Assembly (NCBI GenBank): GCA_947493885.1
Contig: CANLTE010000005.1
Location: forward strand, 214,108-278,107
DNA: 64,000 nt
Direction of reading: 5' to 3'
From: an uncultured Maribacter sp.
GTDB taxonomy: Bacteria; Bacteroidota; Bacteroidia; Flavobacteriales; Flavobacteriaceae
Under the pieces are notes generated by a model. The model searched no databases. It had not been told where the DNA came from and saw only the letters and a list, made by a program, of their open reading frames with translations. Position numbers and translations under genes: made by a program. This document shows, in pieces, positions 9,173 to 16,709 of this stretch. Each line of letters begins with the position of its first letter. Positions within the stretch are counted from its first letter, which is position 1.

Positions 9173-10396
9173 ATGAACGATACTTTTAATGTTTCCTCTA
9201 TTCGTCGAGATTTTCCCATTTTAAGCCGAGAGGTTAACGGAAAACCATTAGTGTATTTTGACAATGCCGCTACATCTCAAACTCCACAACAAGTTATTGA
9301 TGTTATTGTAGATTATTACAGCAGCTACAATGCAAATATTCATCGTGGAGTGCATGCATTATCACAAGAGGCAACAGACAAGTATGAGCAAGCACGACAT
9401 ACGATACAGAAGCATTTTAATATTGCAAAAGCTCATGAAGTAATTTTCACTTCCGGAACTACACATAGTATCAATTTAGTTGCCAACGGATTTTCAGCTC
9501 TTTTACTGTCAGGAGATGAAATTATTGTTTCTGCGTTGGAGCATCACTCAAACATTGTGCCTTGGCAAATGTTATGTGAACGTACTGGAGCTGTGTTAAA
9601 AGTTATTCCCATGAATTTAGATGGAGAACTTTTAATGGATGCCTATCAAAATTTACTTTCAACAAAAACCAAATTAGTTTTTTGCAATCATGTTTCTAAT
9701 GCCTTAGGAACTGTAAACCCAATTAAACAGATAATTAATAAAGCACATGAGGTTGGTGCTGCTGTTTTAATTGATGGTGCTCAGGCAGCTCCCCATATAA
9801 AAGCTGACATGCAAGAGCTAAATGTTGATTTTTATACAGTTTCTGCACATAAAATGTGTGGTCCAACTGGAGCTGGTATGCTCTATGGCAAAGAAGAATG
9901 GCTTAACAAATTACCTCCCTACCAAGGAGGTGGTGAAATGATTGCCGAAGTTACCTTCGAAAAAACTACTTATGCAGACTTACCGCATAAATTTGAAGCC
10001 GGAACACCAAATATTTGTGGTGGAATAGCATTTGCTGCCGCATTAGATTATATGAACGGAATTGGATTTCAAACAATTGCCGAATATGAGCATGAACTCC
10101 TATCCTACGCAACAGAGCAACTCTTAACCATAGACAAACTCAAAATATACGGTACTGCTAAAGAAAAAACATCTGTAATTTCTTTTAATATAGAAGGTCT
10201 GCACCCTTATGATATAGGAAGTATTCTAGATAAATTAGGCGTTGCTGTTAGAACAGGACATCATTGTGCGCAACCTATTATGGACTTCTATAAAATTCCA
10301 GGAACTATCCGTGCAAGTTTTAGTTTTTACAACACGAAAGATGAAATAGATATCTTGGTCGAGGGCGTTAAACGTGCGCAAAACATGCTTCAATAG
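9173..10396 (+). CDS. sufS: SufS-type cysteine desulfurase
   Basis: PLP-dependent enzyme that takes sulfur from L-cysteine as an enzyme persulfide and hands it to SufE. The 407-residue group II desulfurase has N-terminal YFDNAATSQTP, ALEHHSNIVPW, the PLP-lysine K227 in SAHKMCGPTGAG and the catalytic C365 in RTGHHCAQP. The short, rigid active-site loop around the Cys is typical of SufS/CsdA and not of IscS. The ATG is 5 bases after sufD; sufE follows after 74 bases that contain an internal promoter. Confidence 0.97.
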   Translation: MNDTFNVSSIRRDFPILSREVNGKPLVYFDNAATSQTPQQVIDVIVDYYSSYNANIHRGVHALSQEATDKYEQARHTIQKHFNIAKAHEVIFTSGTTHSINLVANGFSALLLSGDEIIVSALEHHSNIVPWQMLCERTGAVLKVIPMNLDGELLMDAYQNLLSTKTKLVFCNHVSNALGTVNPIKQIINKAHEVGAAVLIDGAQAAPHIKADMQELNVDFYTVSAHKMCGPTGAGMLYGKEEWLNKLPPYQGGGEMIAEVTFEKTTYADLPHKFEAGTPNICGGIAFAAALDYMNGIGFQTIAEYEHELLSYATEQLLTIDKLKIYGTAKEKTSVISFNIEGLHPYDIGSILDKLGVAVRTGHHCAQPIMDFYKIPGTIRASFSFYNTKDEIDILVEGVKRAQNMLQ

Positions 10397-10424
10397 CCTA
10401 ACCAGTTATCATTATCTTAAATTG

Positions 10425-10455
10425 TTGGCAACCACTAACACTTATTGTACTTTTG
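10425..10455 (+). promoter_or_regulatory. Internal promoter before sufE
   Basis: TTG (10425-10427) followed after exactly 20 bases by TACTTTTG (10448-10455) is a near-ideal Bacteroidota promoter (TTG ... TAnnTTTG). It sits 15 bases before the sufE start and after the sufS stop, so sufE-sufT and the genes beyond could be transcribed without sufBCDS. Confidence 0.55.
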
Positions 10456-10470
10456 TATAAAATATAGCAA

Positions 10471-10893
10471 ATGAGCATAAAGGAAATACAGGAAGAAATT
10501 GTTGATGAATTTTCAATGTTTGACGATTGGATGCAACGCTATGAATATATGATTGAGTTAGGAAAATCACTTCCTTTAATTGAAGACCAATACAAAACTG
10601 ATGATAATATTATAAAAGGTTGTCAAAGTAAAGTATGGGTTCATGCCGAATTAGATAATGATAAATTGGTTTTTACAGCAGATAGCGATGCAATTATAAC
10701 GAAAGGTATAATTGCAATATTAATTCGTTCATTCAGTGAACAAAAACCGCAAGACATTATTGATGCTAACACCAATTTTATTGATGAAATTGGTTTAAAA
10801 GAACATTTGTCTCCTACTAGAGCAAATGGATTAGTGAGTATGATTAAGCAGCTTAAGTTATATGCTGTAGCATACCAAACACAACTTAAATAA
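10471..10893 (+). CDS. sufE: SufE sulfur-transfer protein
   Basis: Accepts persulfide sulfur from SufS and delivers it to SufB. The 140-residue protein has the acceptor Cys at 51 in IIKGCQSKVWV, the usual tip-loop motif. The N-terminal SMFDDWMQRYEYMIELGK is also characteristic. It ends 8 bases before sufT and is preceded by its own promoter-like element. Length is typical. Confidence 0.96.
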   Translation: MSIKEIQEEIVDEFSMFDDWMQRYEYMIELGKSLPLIEDQYKTDDNIIKGCQSKVWVHAELDNDKLVFTADSDAIITKGIIAILIRSFSEQKPQDIIDANTNFIDEIGLKEHLSPTRANGLVSMIKQLKLYAVAYQTQLK

Positions 10894-10901
10894 AATATCA
10901 T

Positions 10902-11219
10902 ATGAGTATCGATACGAAAGAACTAGGAGAAAAAATCGTAAATGTTTTAAAAACCATTTACGATCCAGAAATACCTGTTGACATTTACGAGTTGGGATTA
11001 ATTTATGACGTTTTTGTAAATGAAGATAATCAAGTTAAAATATTAATGACCCTAACTTCTCCCAACTGCCCTGTTGCGGAGAGTTTACCAGCTGAAGTAG
11101 AAGAGAAAGTAAAATCATTAGATGCCGTTACCGATGCTGAAGTTGAAATTACTTTTGATCCACCTTGGACTCAAGATTTAATGAGTGAAGAAGCCAAACT
11201 AGAAATAGGACTTCTATAA
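10902..11219 (+). CDS. sufT: SufT-type DUF59 (MIP18-like) Fe-S maturation factor
   Basis: A 105-residue DUF59 protein; the family is involved in maturation of Fe-S proteins and SufT is the stand-alone form found in suf operons. Family motifs are DPEIPVDIYELGLIYDV (residues about 22-38), MTLTSPNCPVAESLP with the conserved Cys, and EVEITFDPPWTQDLMSEEAK at the end. The gene is 8 bases behind sufE. The stop codon is directly followed by the second IVP-type cassette. Confidence 0.93.
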   Translation: MSIDTKELGEKIVNVLKTIYDPEIPVDIYELGLIYDVFVNEDNQVKILMTLTSPNCPVAESLPAEVEEKVKSLDAVTDAEVEITFDPPWTQDLMSEEAKLEIGLL

Positions 11220-11221
11220 GG

Positions 11222-11625
11222 AGTCAGATTTAAGAACTAAGTTAATGGAATGAGTAAGGGTTTTGAGCAAATTATATCATGGCAAAAAGCTCGGCAATTA
11301 AATAAAGAAATATATGCTATTACTCAAAAGCTTAACTTCAATAAAGATTTCGGATTACGAAATCAAATCAGACGGGCGTCAATATCGATATCTTCAAATA
11401 TAGCAGAGGGTTATGGAAGAAAATCAAATAAAGAGTTTATCTATTTTCTTAATATCGCACAAGCATCTTGTTACGAGGTGAAATCACAGTTATATTTAGC
11501 TTTAGATATTTTGTATATTTCAGAAGCTGAATTCCATTTTAGCATTTGTGATGAAATATCTAAAACAATATTTGGACTAATACGGCACTTGGAAAAAACT
11601 GATGTCTGACTTCTTAAATCTTACT
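11222..11625. mobile_element. IVP-type cassette 2: four-helix-bundle gene between 20-bp inverted repeats
   Basis: Left arm 11222-11241 and right arm 11606-11625 pair at 17 of 20 positions, including an uninterrupted 11-base core (TTCTTAAATCT in the right arm). They enclose the second four-helix-bundle gene. The left arm starts two bases after the sufT stop; the right arm includes the last codon of the enclosed gene and ends 11 bases before the DUF2480 start. The layout repeats cassette 1, but the arm sequences differ, which suggests independent insertions. Confidence 0.6.
11250..11609 (+). CDS. Four-helix-bundle protein (23S rRNA IVP family), copy 2
   Basis: A 119-residue member of the same family as the protein at 7455, with QIRRASISISSNIAEGYGR near residues 39-57 and KEFIYFLNIAQAS. 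Start is the ATG at 11250 (MSKGFEQIISW). It is diverged from copy 1 over its length, sharing mainly the family core. It lies in the same transcriptional direction as the suf genes, between sufT and the DUF2480 gene, enclosed by its own inverted repeats. Function unknown. Confidence 0.9.
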   Translation: MSKGFEQIISWQKARQLNKEIYAITQKLNFNKDFGLRNQIRRASISISSNIAEGYGRKSNKEFIYFLNIAQASCYEVKSQLYLALDILYISEAEFHFSICDEISKTIFGLIRHLEKTDV

Positions 11626-11636
11626 AACTGAAAGTG

Positions 11637-12140
11637 ATGGATGAAATTGTAAATAGAGTTGCTCAAAGCAAATTAATCACTATTAACCTTGAGGATTATT
11701 ATCCCGAAGGTAAACGCATCTTGCTAGATATTAAAGATTGGTTATACGAAGGTGTAATCTTAAAAGAAAAAGATTTTAGAGAACATGTAGCCGAACACAA
11801 TTGGGAACAATATCAAAATGCCTATGTTGCCCTCCATTGCTCCGAAGAGGCAATTATTCCTGGATGGGCATATATGTTAGTAGCTACCCAACTTCATCCT
11901 TTTGCCAAACTTACCGTTCAAGGAAACTTGGAACAATTGGAAACCTCTATTTATCAATCTATAATTGAAAAAATTGATGTTTCTACATTTATAGACAAGC
12001 CTGTAATTATAAAAGGTTGTACTAACAAGCCAGTACCGCCAAATGCATATTTATGGTTAACCGCTAAAATTCAATCTGTTGCCAAAAGCGTTATGTATGG
12101 AGAAGCCTGCTCTTCAGTTCCTTTATTTAAAAAAAAATAA
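11637..12140 (+). CDS. DUF2480 family protein
   Basis: A 167-residue cytosolic protein (ATG at 11637; a GTG three bases earlier is in frame). It belongs to the DUF2480 family, known to me mainly from Bacteroidota suf loci. Visible features are DYYPEGKRILLDIKDWLYEGVILKEKDFR and three Cys: in ALHCSEEA, IIKGCTNK and GEACSSVPLF. The first two resemble metal- or sulfur-handling positions, but that is inference. Its position at the end of the suf operon suggests a link to Fe-S metabolism; no activity is known to me. Confidence 0.85.
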   Translation: MDEIVNRVAQSKLITINLEDYYPEGKRILLDIKDWLYEGVILKEKDFREHVAEHNWEQYQNAYVALHCSEEAIIPGWAYMLVATQLHPFAKLTVQGNLEQLETSIYQSIIEKIDVSTFIDKPVIIKGCTNKPVPPNAYLWLTAKIQSVAKSVMYGEACSSVPLFKKK

Positions 12141-12211
12141 ATTATTCTTTACATATGTGACTTTTAGTACATTTACGGTTCTAAAAAAATAAACACTTAA
12201 CAAATTACATT

Positions 12212-13141
12212 ATGAAAAAAGTATTATTCGCGTTAATTGCTGTATTTGCGCTCTCAAGTACTTATGCTCAAACGTTAGAAGAATTAAAGGCTGAACAAAC
12301 CCCAAAAAAAGACTCCATTGCGGCTATCCAGGCAAGAGTTGATGCCTTACAAGCTAAAATTGATGCCTTACCAGGGTGGAAAAAAGGCGCTTTTGGTACC
12401 ATTGGTGCTAACCTTTCTGGATTTAGTAATTGGTATGCACAAGGCACACCAAATAACGCTTCTGGAAATATAGGTATTACTGTAAACGGTTTTGCCAACC
12501 TAACAGAAGAAAAGTTTTTCTGGAGAAACGCGGCCAATGTTAATTTAGGTTGGGTAAAATTTGATGATAAGGATAATTCTGAAGATGATGATAGCTTTAA
12601 AGAAGCTACAGATGTTTTCACTATATCGTCATTATACGGTCGCAGATTAAATAAAAGTTTCGCAATTTCTGCCTTAGGTGAGTATAGAACTACAATCTTA
12701 AACAACTTTAACGACCCTGGATATTTAGATTTAGGTATTGGTGCTACTTGGACACCTATTCAAGATTTAGTTGTAGTTATTCACCCATTAAACTACAATT
12801 TTGTTTTTGCTAAAAACGACGCTGCATTTGATTCCTCTTTAGGTGCTAAAATTGTTGCAGATTATACAAGGCAAATAGGTAAAGTAAACTTTAAGTCTAA
12901 CTTTTCTACTTTTCAGAGTTATAAAGATGGTGATTTATCTAACTGGACATGGATTAACTCTTTTGGATATACTATCTGGAAAGGAATTGGTTTAGGTTTT
13001 GAATTTGGGTTAAGAGACAATAAGCAGGAGGCTTTAAATTATGAGCTTACTCGTGCTGGCGGAGATGTTAATGCTACTTTTGATAGTGTTGATAACGAAT
13101 TGCAAACGTACTGGCTATTTGGCCTTAACTATGCTTTCTAA
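12212..13141 (+). CDS. DUF3078 outer-membrane-type protein
   Basis: A 309-residue exported protein. The signal peptide MKKVLFALIAVFALSSTYAQ has a Bacteroidota-typical cleavage before Gln. A short coiled-coil-like stretch (residues 20-52) is followed by DUF3078, starting at GWKKGAFGTIGANLSGFSNW. Alternating aromatic/polar strands and the terminal GLNYAF support an outer-membrane beta-barrel. A weak -7 element TACATTTA lies at about 12169-12176. A strong hairpin terminator follows the stop. Function unknown. Confidence 0.88.
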   Translation: MKKVLFALIAVFALSSTYAQTLEELKAEQTPKKDSIAAIQARVDALQAKIDALPGWKKGAFGTIGANLSGFSNWYAQGTPNNASGNIGITVNGFANLTEEKFFWRNAANVNLGWVKFDDKDNSEDDDSFKEATDVFTISSLYGRRLNKSFAISALGEYRTTILNNFNDPGYLDLGIGATWTPIQDLVVVIHPLNYNFVFAKNDAAFDSSLGAKIVADYTRQIGKVNFKSNFSTFQSYKDGDLSNWTWINSFGYTIWKGIGLGFEFGLRDNKQEALNYELTRAGGDVNATFDSVDNELQTYWLFGLNYAF

Positions 13142-13164
13142 CAAAAAAATTAAAAGTATATATT

Positions 13165-13190
13165 AAAGCTCCTCATATGAGGAGCTTTTG
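13165..13190 (+). terminator. Rho-independent terminator of the DUF3078 gene
   Basis: The palindrome AAAGCTCCTCATATGAGGAGCTTT, split here as AAAGCTCCTCAT / ATGAGGAGCTTT, forms a perfect 12-bp stem, followed by a short T-rich run (TTGTTTTT). It lies 24 bases after the stop codon. Confidence 0.85.
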
Positions 13191-13219
13191 TTTTTATACC
13201 AACTACAGATTCTACATAT

Positions 13220-13244
13220 AAAAAAAGCCCTTTTTTCAAAGGGC
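13220..13244 (-). terminator. Leftward terminator hairpin
   Basis: GCCCTTT-tttc-AAAGGGC forms a 7-bp stem; read on the minus strand it is followed at once by seven T. A few T also follow on the plus side after two bases, so it could work both ways. The nearest minus-strand gene, hflX, ends 263 bases away, which makes a separate short transcript the more natural client. Confidence 0.75.
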
Positions 13245-13393
13245 CTCATTTTTTTGATAAGTAGGTTTTTTTGTAAGATTGGGTAATCTTTTTTTACTTT
13301 GGTTAAGTATCGATTTTTGGGGAAATCAACACTACATTTTCGGTTAAGCTCTGACAATGTATTTGGGTAAAACACTATCACTTAATTACACTC

Positions 13394-13491
13394 CAAAGAT
13401 ATAATACCTCTTAAGTTTTTGCGCAATTTATGTTGTGAACCCAGCCTAAAATGTTGTGAAAAAAATCAAGTGCTTAAAATCATCGATGAAC
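13394..13491 (-). promoter_or_regulatory. Promoter with two TTCACAACA boxes (copy 1 of a duplicated architecture)
   Basis: Minus strand, in order: TTCATCGAT (near 13490-13482), TTTTTCACAACAT (box ending 13451), GTTCACAACA (13440-13431), TTG (13426-13424), 22 bases, TATCTTTG (13401-13394). The same elements recur at 48051-48147 with identical 20-base spacing between boxes, 7-base offset to the TTG and 22-base -33/-7 spacing. Such conservation implies a regulated promoter. The regulator is unknown. Confidence 0.55.
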
Positions 13492-13506
13492 TACATAATT
13501 CAGATG

Positions 13507-14736
13507 CTAATACTCATCCAAATGCTCTGGATATAAAAAGTTATTATACGGAAAGCGCGTTACATGAATATCTCGAACCTCATCATAAACACGTTTACGA
13601 AACTCATCTAAATTCTCTTTATTTAGTGCCGAAATAAATAATGCCCTGTCCCCTACTTTTTCCATCCAGGTTTGTTTCCATTCACCAATGGTAAAATGTT
13701 TAGTCGTTCTTTCGGTTACCAAATCATCATCCTCAATTGTTTCGTGCTGATATTGATCAATTTTATTAAAAACCATGATGGTTTTTTTATCCACACTTTT
13801 TATTTCAGATAGAATTTGATTCACGGAGTCTATGTGCTCTTCAAATTGAGGATGAGATATATCTACCACATGCAACAACAAATCGGCCTCACGAACCTCG
13901 TCCAAGGTGCTTTTAAAGCTCTCTACCAACTGCGTGGGTAATTTTCTTATGAAACCTACCGTGTCACTTAAAAGAAAGGGGAGGTTACCAATAACCACTT
14001 TACGAACCGTAGTATCCAAAGTTGCAAAAAGCTTATTTTCGGCAAATACCTCACTTTTACTAATCACATTCATTAAAGTAGATTTCCCTACATTGGTATA
14101 CCCCACTAATGCAACACGCACCAAAGCCCCACGATTACCTCGTTGGGTTTCCATTTGCCTATCAATTTTTAAAAGCTTCTTTTTTAGTAACGTAATACGG
14201 TCACGAACTATACGCCTATCGGTTTCTATTTCTGTTTCACCAGGTCCACGCATTCCAATACCCCCTTTTTGACGCTCAAGGTGAGTCCATAAACCTGTTA
14301 GTCTTGGTAAAAGATATTCGTACTGAGCAAGCTCAACCTGTGTTCTTGCATAACTTGTTTGCGCCCGCTGTGCGAAAATATCCAGAATTAAACTCGTACG
14401 ATCTATAATTTTACAGCGCAGTTGTTTTTCAATATTTCGTTGTTGCCCAGGAGAAAGCTCATCATCAAAAATTACCGAACCTACTTCTTTTTCCTTTACA
14501 AAGGCCTCTATCTCCAACATTTTTCCACTACCAATTAATGTTTTTGGATTGGGAACATCCATGCGTTGTACATAGCGTTTAATAACTTCACCACCGGCAG
14601 TATAGGTAAGAAATTCTAATTCGTCCAAATACTCAGTTACTTTTACTTCGTTCTGCTCTTTATTAATAACTCCAATAAGAACCGCTTTTTCGTATTCGTG
14701 TTTCTTCTTCTCTAGCATAGAATGTATAAAGTGCAA
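13507..14736 (-). CDS. hflX: Ribosome-associated GTPase HflX
   Basis: GTP-binding protein that interacts with the 50S subunit and can split stalled ribosomes. The 409-residue protein has the N-terminal HflX domain (GSGKMLEI, DDELSPGQQRNIE, ARTQVELAQYEYLLPRLTGLW, then GGIGMRGPGETEIETDRR) and a TRAFAC GTPase domain: G1 GYTNVGKST at 212-220, G3 DTVGF and G4 FNKID. The C-terminal tail is short, ending ...FPYNNFLYPEHLDEY. A start at the internal MLEKKK (seventh codon) is possible. It is divergent from the gene at 14792. Confidence 0.97.
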   Translation of the reverse strand: MHFIHSMLEKKKHEYEKAVLIGVINKEQNEVKVTEYLDELEFLTYTAGGEVIKRYVQRMDVPNPKTLIGSGKMLEIEAFVKEKEVGSVIFDDELSPGQQRNIEKQLRCKIIDRTSLILDIFAQRAQTSYARTQVELAQYEYLLPRLTGLWTHLERQKGGIGMRGPGETEIETDRRIVRDRITLLKKKLLKIDRQMETQRGNRGALVRVALVGYTNVGKSTLMNVISKSEVFAENKLFATLDTTVRKVVIGNLPFLLSDTVGFIRKLPTQLVESFKSTLDEVREADLLLHVVDISHPQFEEHIDSVNQILSEIKSVDKKTIMVFNKIDQYQHETIEDDDLVTERTTKHFTIGEWKQTWMEKVGDRALFISALNKENLDEFRKRVYDEVRDIHVTRFPYNNFLYPEHLDEY

Positions 14737-14765
14737 AATTAAACAAATCAGCTAAGCTATTTTAC

Positions 14766-14773
14766 TAAATTTG
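14766..14773 (+). promoter_or_regulatory. -7 promoter element for the endonuclease/exonuclease/phosphatase gene
   Basis: TAAATTTG matches the Bacteroidota -7 consensus and lies 18 bases before the ATG at 14792. No distinct -33 element was seen. Confidence 0.35.
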
Positions 14774-14791
14774 CTCACCTAAAAGATAATA

Positions 14792-15769
14792 ATGAGCTTT
14801 TCAGTTTTTAAGAGAGAGAAAAAGGCAAACCTTTACACTGTTGCGTTTTATAATTTAGAAAATCTTTTTGATGTTAAAGATGATGAAGATACCTTAGATG
14901 ATGATTTTACACCTGACGGATATAAAAATTGGACAAAAAAAAGATATCATAAAAAACTCTCGAAACTTTCTAAAACTATTTCTAAAATTGGACTTGAATT
15001 CACCGAAAATCCTTCAATATTAATTGGGCTTGCAGAGGTTGAAAACAAAGAGGTTATAAAAGATTTGTTAAAAACAAAACCTCTTAAAGAATATGACTAT
15101 AGTTATATTCACTATGAGTCACCTGATGAACGTGGTATAGATACGGCTTTATTATACGATGATGAAAAATTTGAAGTTATACATTCTGAGCCTATTCCGT
15201 TGTTAATTTATGATGACGAAGGGCAAAGAGATACTACAAGAGATATTTTATACGTAAAGGGTAGGTTAAATAAAGAAGAGGTTCACGTTTTTGTGAATCA
15301 TTGGCCGTCCAGAAGAAGTGGAGAAGATGTCACACAAGAAAAACGTATTGCCGCCGCAGAAACTCTAAAAGCTTTTATGCGTAAAGTTGAAGAAACGCAT
15401 TTAGACCCAAATTATATTGTAATGGGTGATTTTAACGCCAATCCGAATTCAGAAAGTATTAAGGTTTTATTAAAAGACTCCAACTTACATAATCCTATGG
15501 AAAAATTACATTTTACAGCGGAACAAGGAACTTCAAACTATAATGGAAAATGGAGCATGTTTGACCAAATTCTTATCTCGTATAGTTTTTTAAACTATGA
15601 AAAAAAGACACATAGTTTTGAACAAGCCAAAATATTTAACGAAGCATTTTTAAAAGAATATAAAGGAAAATACAAGGGCAATCCTTTTAGAACCTACGCT
15701 GGCAAAAAATATTTAGGGGGTTATAGCGACCATTTTCCAGTGTACATTCAATTAAAATATAACGATTAG
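14792..15769 (+). CDS. Endonuclease/exonuclease/phosphatase superfamily protein
   Basis: A 325-residue member of the DNase I/EEP fold. Visible catalytic-type motifs are FYNLENLFD at the N-terminus (metal-binding Asn and later Glu in LAEVEN), VNHWPSRRSGE, MGDFNANPNSES and the terminal GYSDHFPVYIQL with the catalytic Asp-His pair. There is no obvious signal peptide; the start MSFSVFKREKKANL suggests a cytosolic form. Substrate unknown: proteins of this type may act on DNA, RNA or phosphoesters. It is a single gene converging with the exonuclease at 15774. Confidence 0.88.
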   Translation: MSFSVFKREKKANLYTVAFYNLENLFDVKDDEDTLDDDFTPDGYKNWTKKRYHKKLSKLSKTISKIGLEFTENPSILIGLAEVENKEVIKDLLKTKPLKEYDYSYIHYESPDERGIDTALLYDDEKFEVIHSEPIPLLIYDDEGQRDTTRDILYVKGRLNKEEVHVFVNHWPSRRSGEDVTQEKRIAAAETLKAFMRKVEETHLDPNYIVMGDFNANPNSESIKVLLKDSNLHNPMEKLHFTAEQGTSNYNGKWSMFDQILISYSFLNYEKKTHSFEQAKIFNEAFLKEYKGKYKGNPFRTYAGKKYLGGYSDHFPVYIQLKYND

Positions 15770-15773
15770 TATC

Positions 15774-16487
15774 TTAAATTCTTTTTATTTCAGATTCATC
15801 TAAAAGTTCATCGTTTCGTAAACGAAGAAATACTTGTGCCGTGGTAATTACATCTAACTCGCAATAGTTACAAATACGGTCTATATCCTTTTCATTATAA
15901 TACACCTCACGAACCATACTCCCATCAATATCCTCTTTAGGAGAAGGAATCCCCAAAACATTTGCCATAAGTTTAAGCGATGTATAGTGTTTGTAATCTC
16001 CAAATTTCCATAACTCCATAGTGTCTAAATGAGGTATTTCCCATGGTTTTTTACCAAAAAGATTCAGTTTATAAGGAAGCTCAATACCATGAATAATCAT
16101 TCTTCTAGCGATATACGGAAAATCAAATTCCTTGGCATTATGACCACAAAGTAAGTGCTTTGCTGAACCAAAATGCGTTTCTAACAAATTTTTAAACTCC
16201 TTTAAAAGTGTAGATTCCTCACCTTGAAAAGTAGTAACTCTAAAAGTTCTATGCTCCCCTTTAAAATTAAAATAGCCTACCGATATACATATGATTTTAC
16301 CAAATTCAGCCCAAATACCTGCTCTTTCATAAAATTCTTCAGCAGTAAAATCATCTTTACGCTGATATTGAGATTTATGTTCCCATAGTTCCTGTTTAGT
16401 AGCATCTAAATTATTATAATTTTCTTGCTCTGGAACCGTCTCTATATCTAAAAACAAAATATGTTCTAAACTAATTTTATACAGCAT
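15774..16487 (-). CDS. Predicted 3'-5' exonuclease (PolB-exonuclease-like, DnaQ/RNase H fold)
   Basis: A 237-residue stand-alone DEDD exonuclease related to the proofreading domain of family B polymerases. Acidic residues are visible: FLDIETV (D14 and E16), CGHNAKEFDFPYIARR (third Asp) and ICNYCELDVITTA with the final Asp. The Tyr of the YCELD motif fits the DEDDy subclass. It is the last gene of a minus-strand set after a 222-base gap and converges with the EEP gene 4 bases away. Physiological role unknown. Confidence 0.87.
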   Translation of the reverse strand: MLYKISLEHILFLDIETVPEQENYNNLDATKQELWEHKSQYQRKDDFTAEEFYERAGIWAEFGKIICISVGYFNFKGEHRTFRVTTFQGEESTLLKEFKNLLETHFGSAKHLLCGHNAKEFDFPYIARRMIIHGIELPYKLNLFGKKPWEIPHLDTMELWKFGDYKHYTSLKLMANVLGIPSPKEDIDGSMVREVYYNEKDIDRICNYCELDVITTAQVFLRLRNDELLDESEIKRI

Positions 16488-16635
16488 AGTGTCTAACTTT
16501 AATAGTAAATGGTTGTTTAAAATACAGATTTTAGATGATTTCTAGGTATTTTTAAAAAAACCAACTTGTGAGTCTGTTTTTTTGCTTTTAAAACAGCCTT
16601 TAAATAGAGCATTAAAAGACTATTAAAAATAAAAC

Positions 16636-16703
16636 ATCGATGAAATACATGTTTCAAGAAGAAAATATAGCTTAAAAACACATAAACAAACTGAGTGGTT
16701 TGT
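16636..16703. repeat. Intergenic motif pair: ATCGATGAAATACA and an ACAAAC/GTTTGT hairpin
   Basis: ATCGATGAAATACA (16636-16649) recurs as ATCGACGAAATACA at 61060-61073. The hairpin ACAAAC-n6-GTTTGT (16686-16703) has counterparts at 30487-30502 and 61110-61127. In each case the hairpin lies just past the stop of a minus-strand gene (here ogt, 7 bases away). Confidence 0.45.
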
Positions 16704-16709
16704 AAAAAT

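Larger units (their letters stand above)
13142..13506. other. 365-base intergenic region: terminators plus a minus-strand short-transcript candidate
   Basis: It contains the DUF3078 terminator (13165-13190), a second hairpin/T-run unit reading leftward (13220-13244), a promoter-like element reading leftward (13394-13426) and a set of boxes upstream of it (13431-13491). Together these define a possible minus-strand RNA of about 170 nt. Open frames here (for example GTG-initiated, 72 codons) lack recognisable features. Confidence 0.5.

Noticed and set aside
13163..13381. 72-codon minus-strand frame
   Set aside because: GTG start, no family resemblance, runs through two terminator hairpins; more likely the body of a non-coding transcript.
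13431..13460. TGTTGTGAA boxes considered as DnaA boxes or an origin
   Set aside because: They do not match TTATNCACA, and dnaA/dnaN neighbours are absent; promoter context explains them better.
13419..13637. 72-codon plus-strand frame
   Set aside because: Overlaps the 3' end of hflX antisense and the promoter boxes; composition not protein-like.
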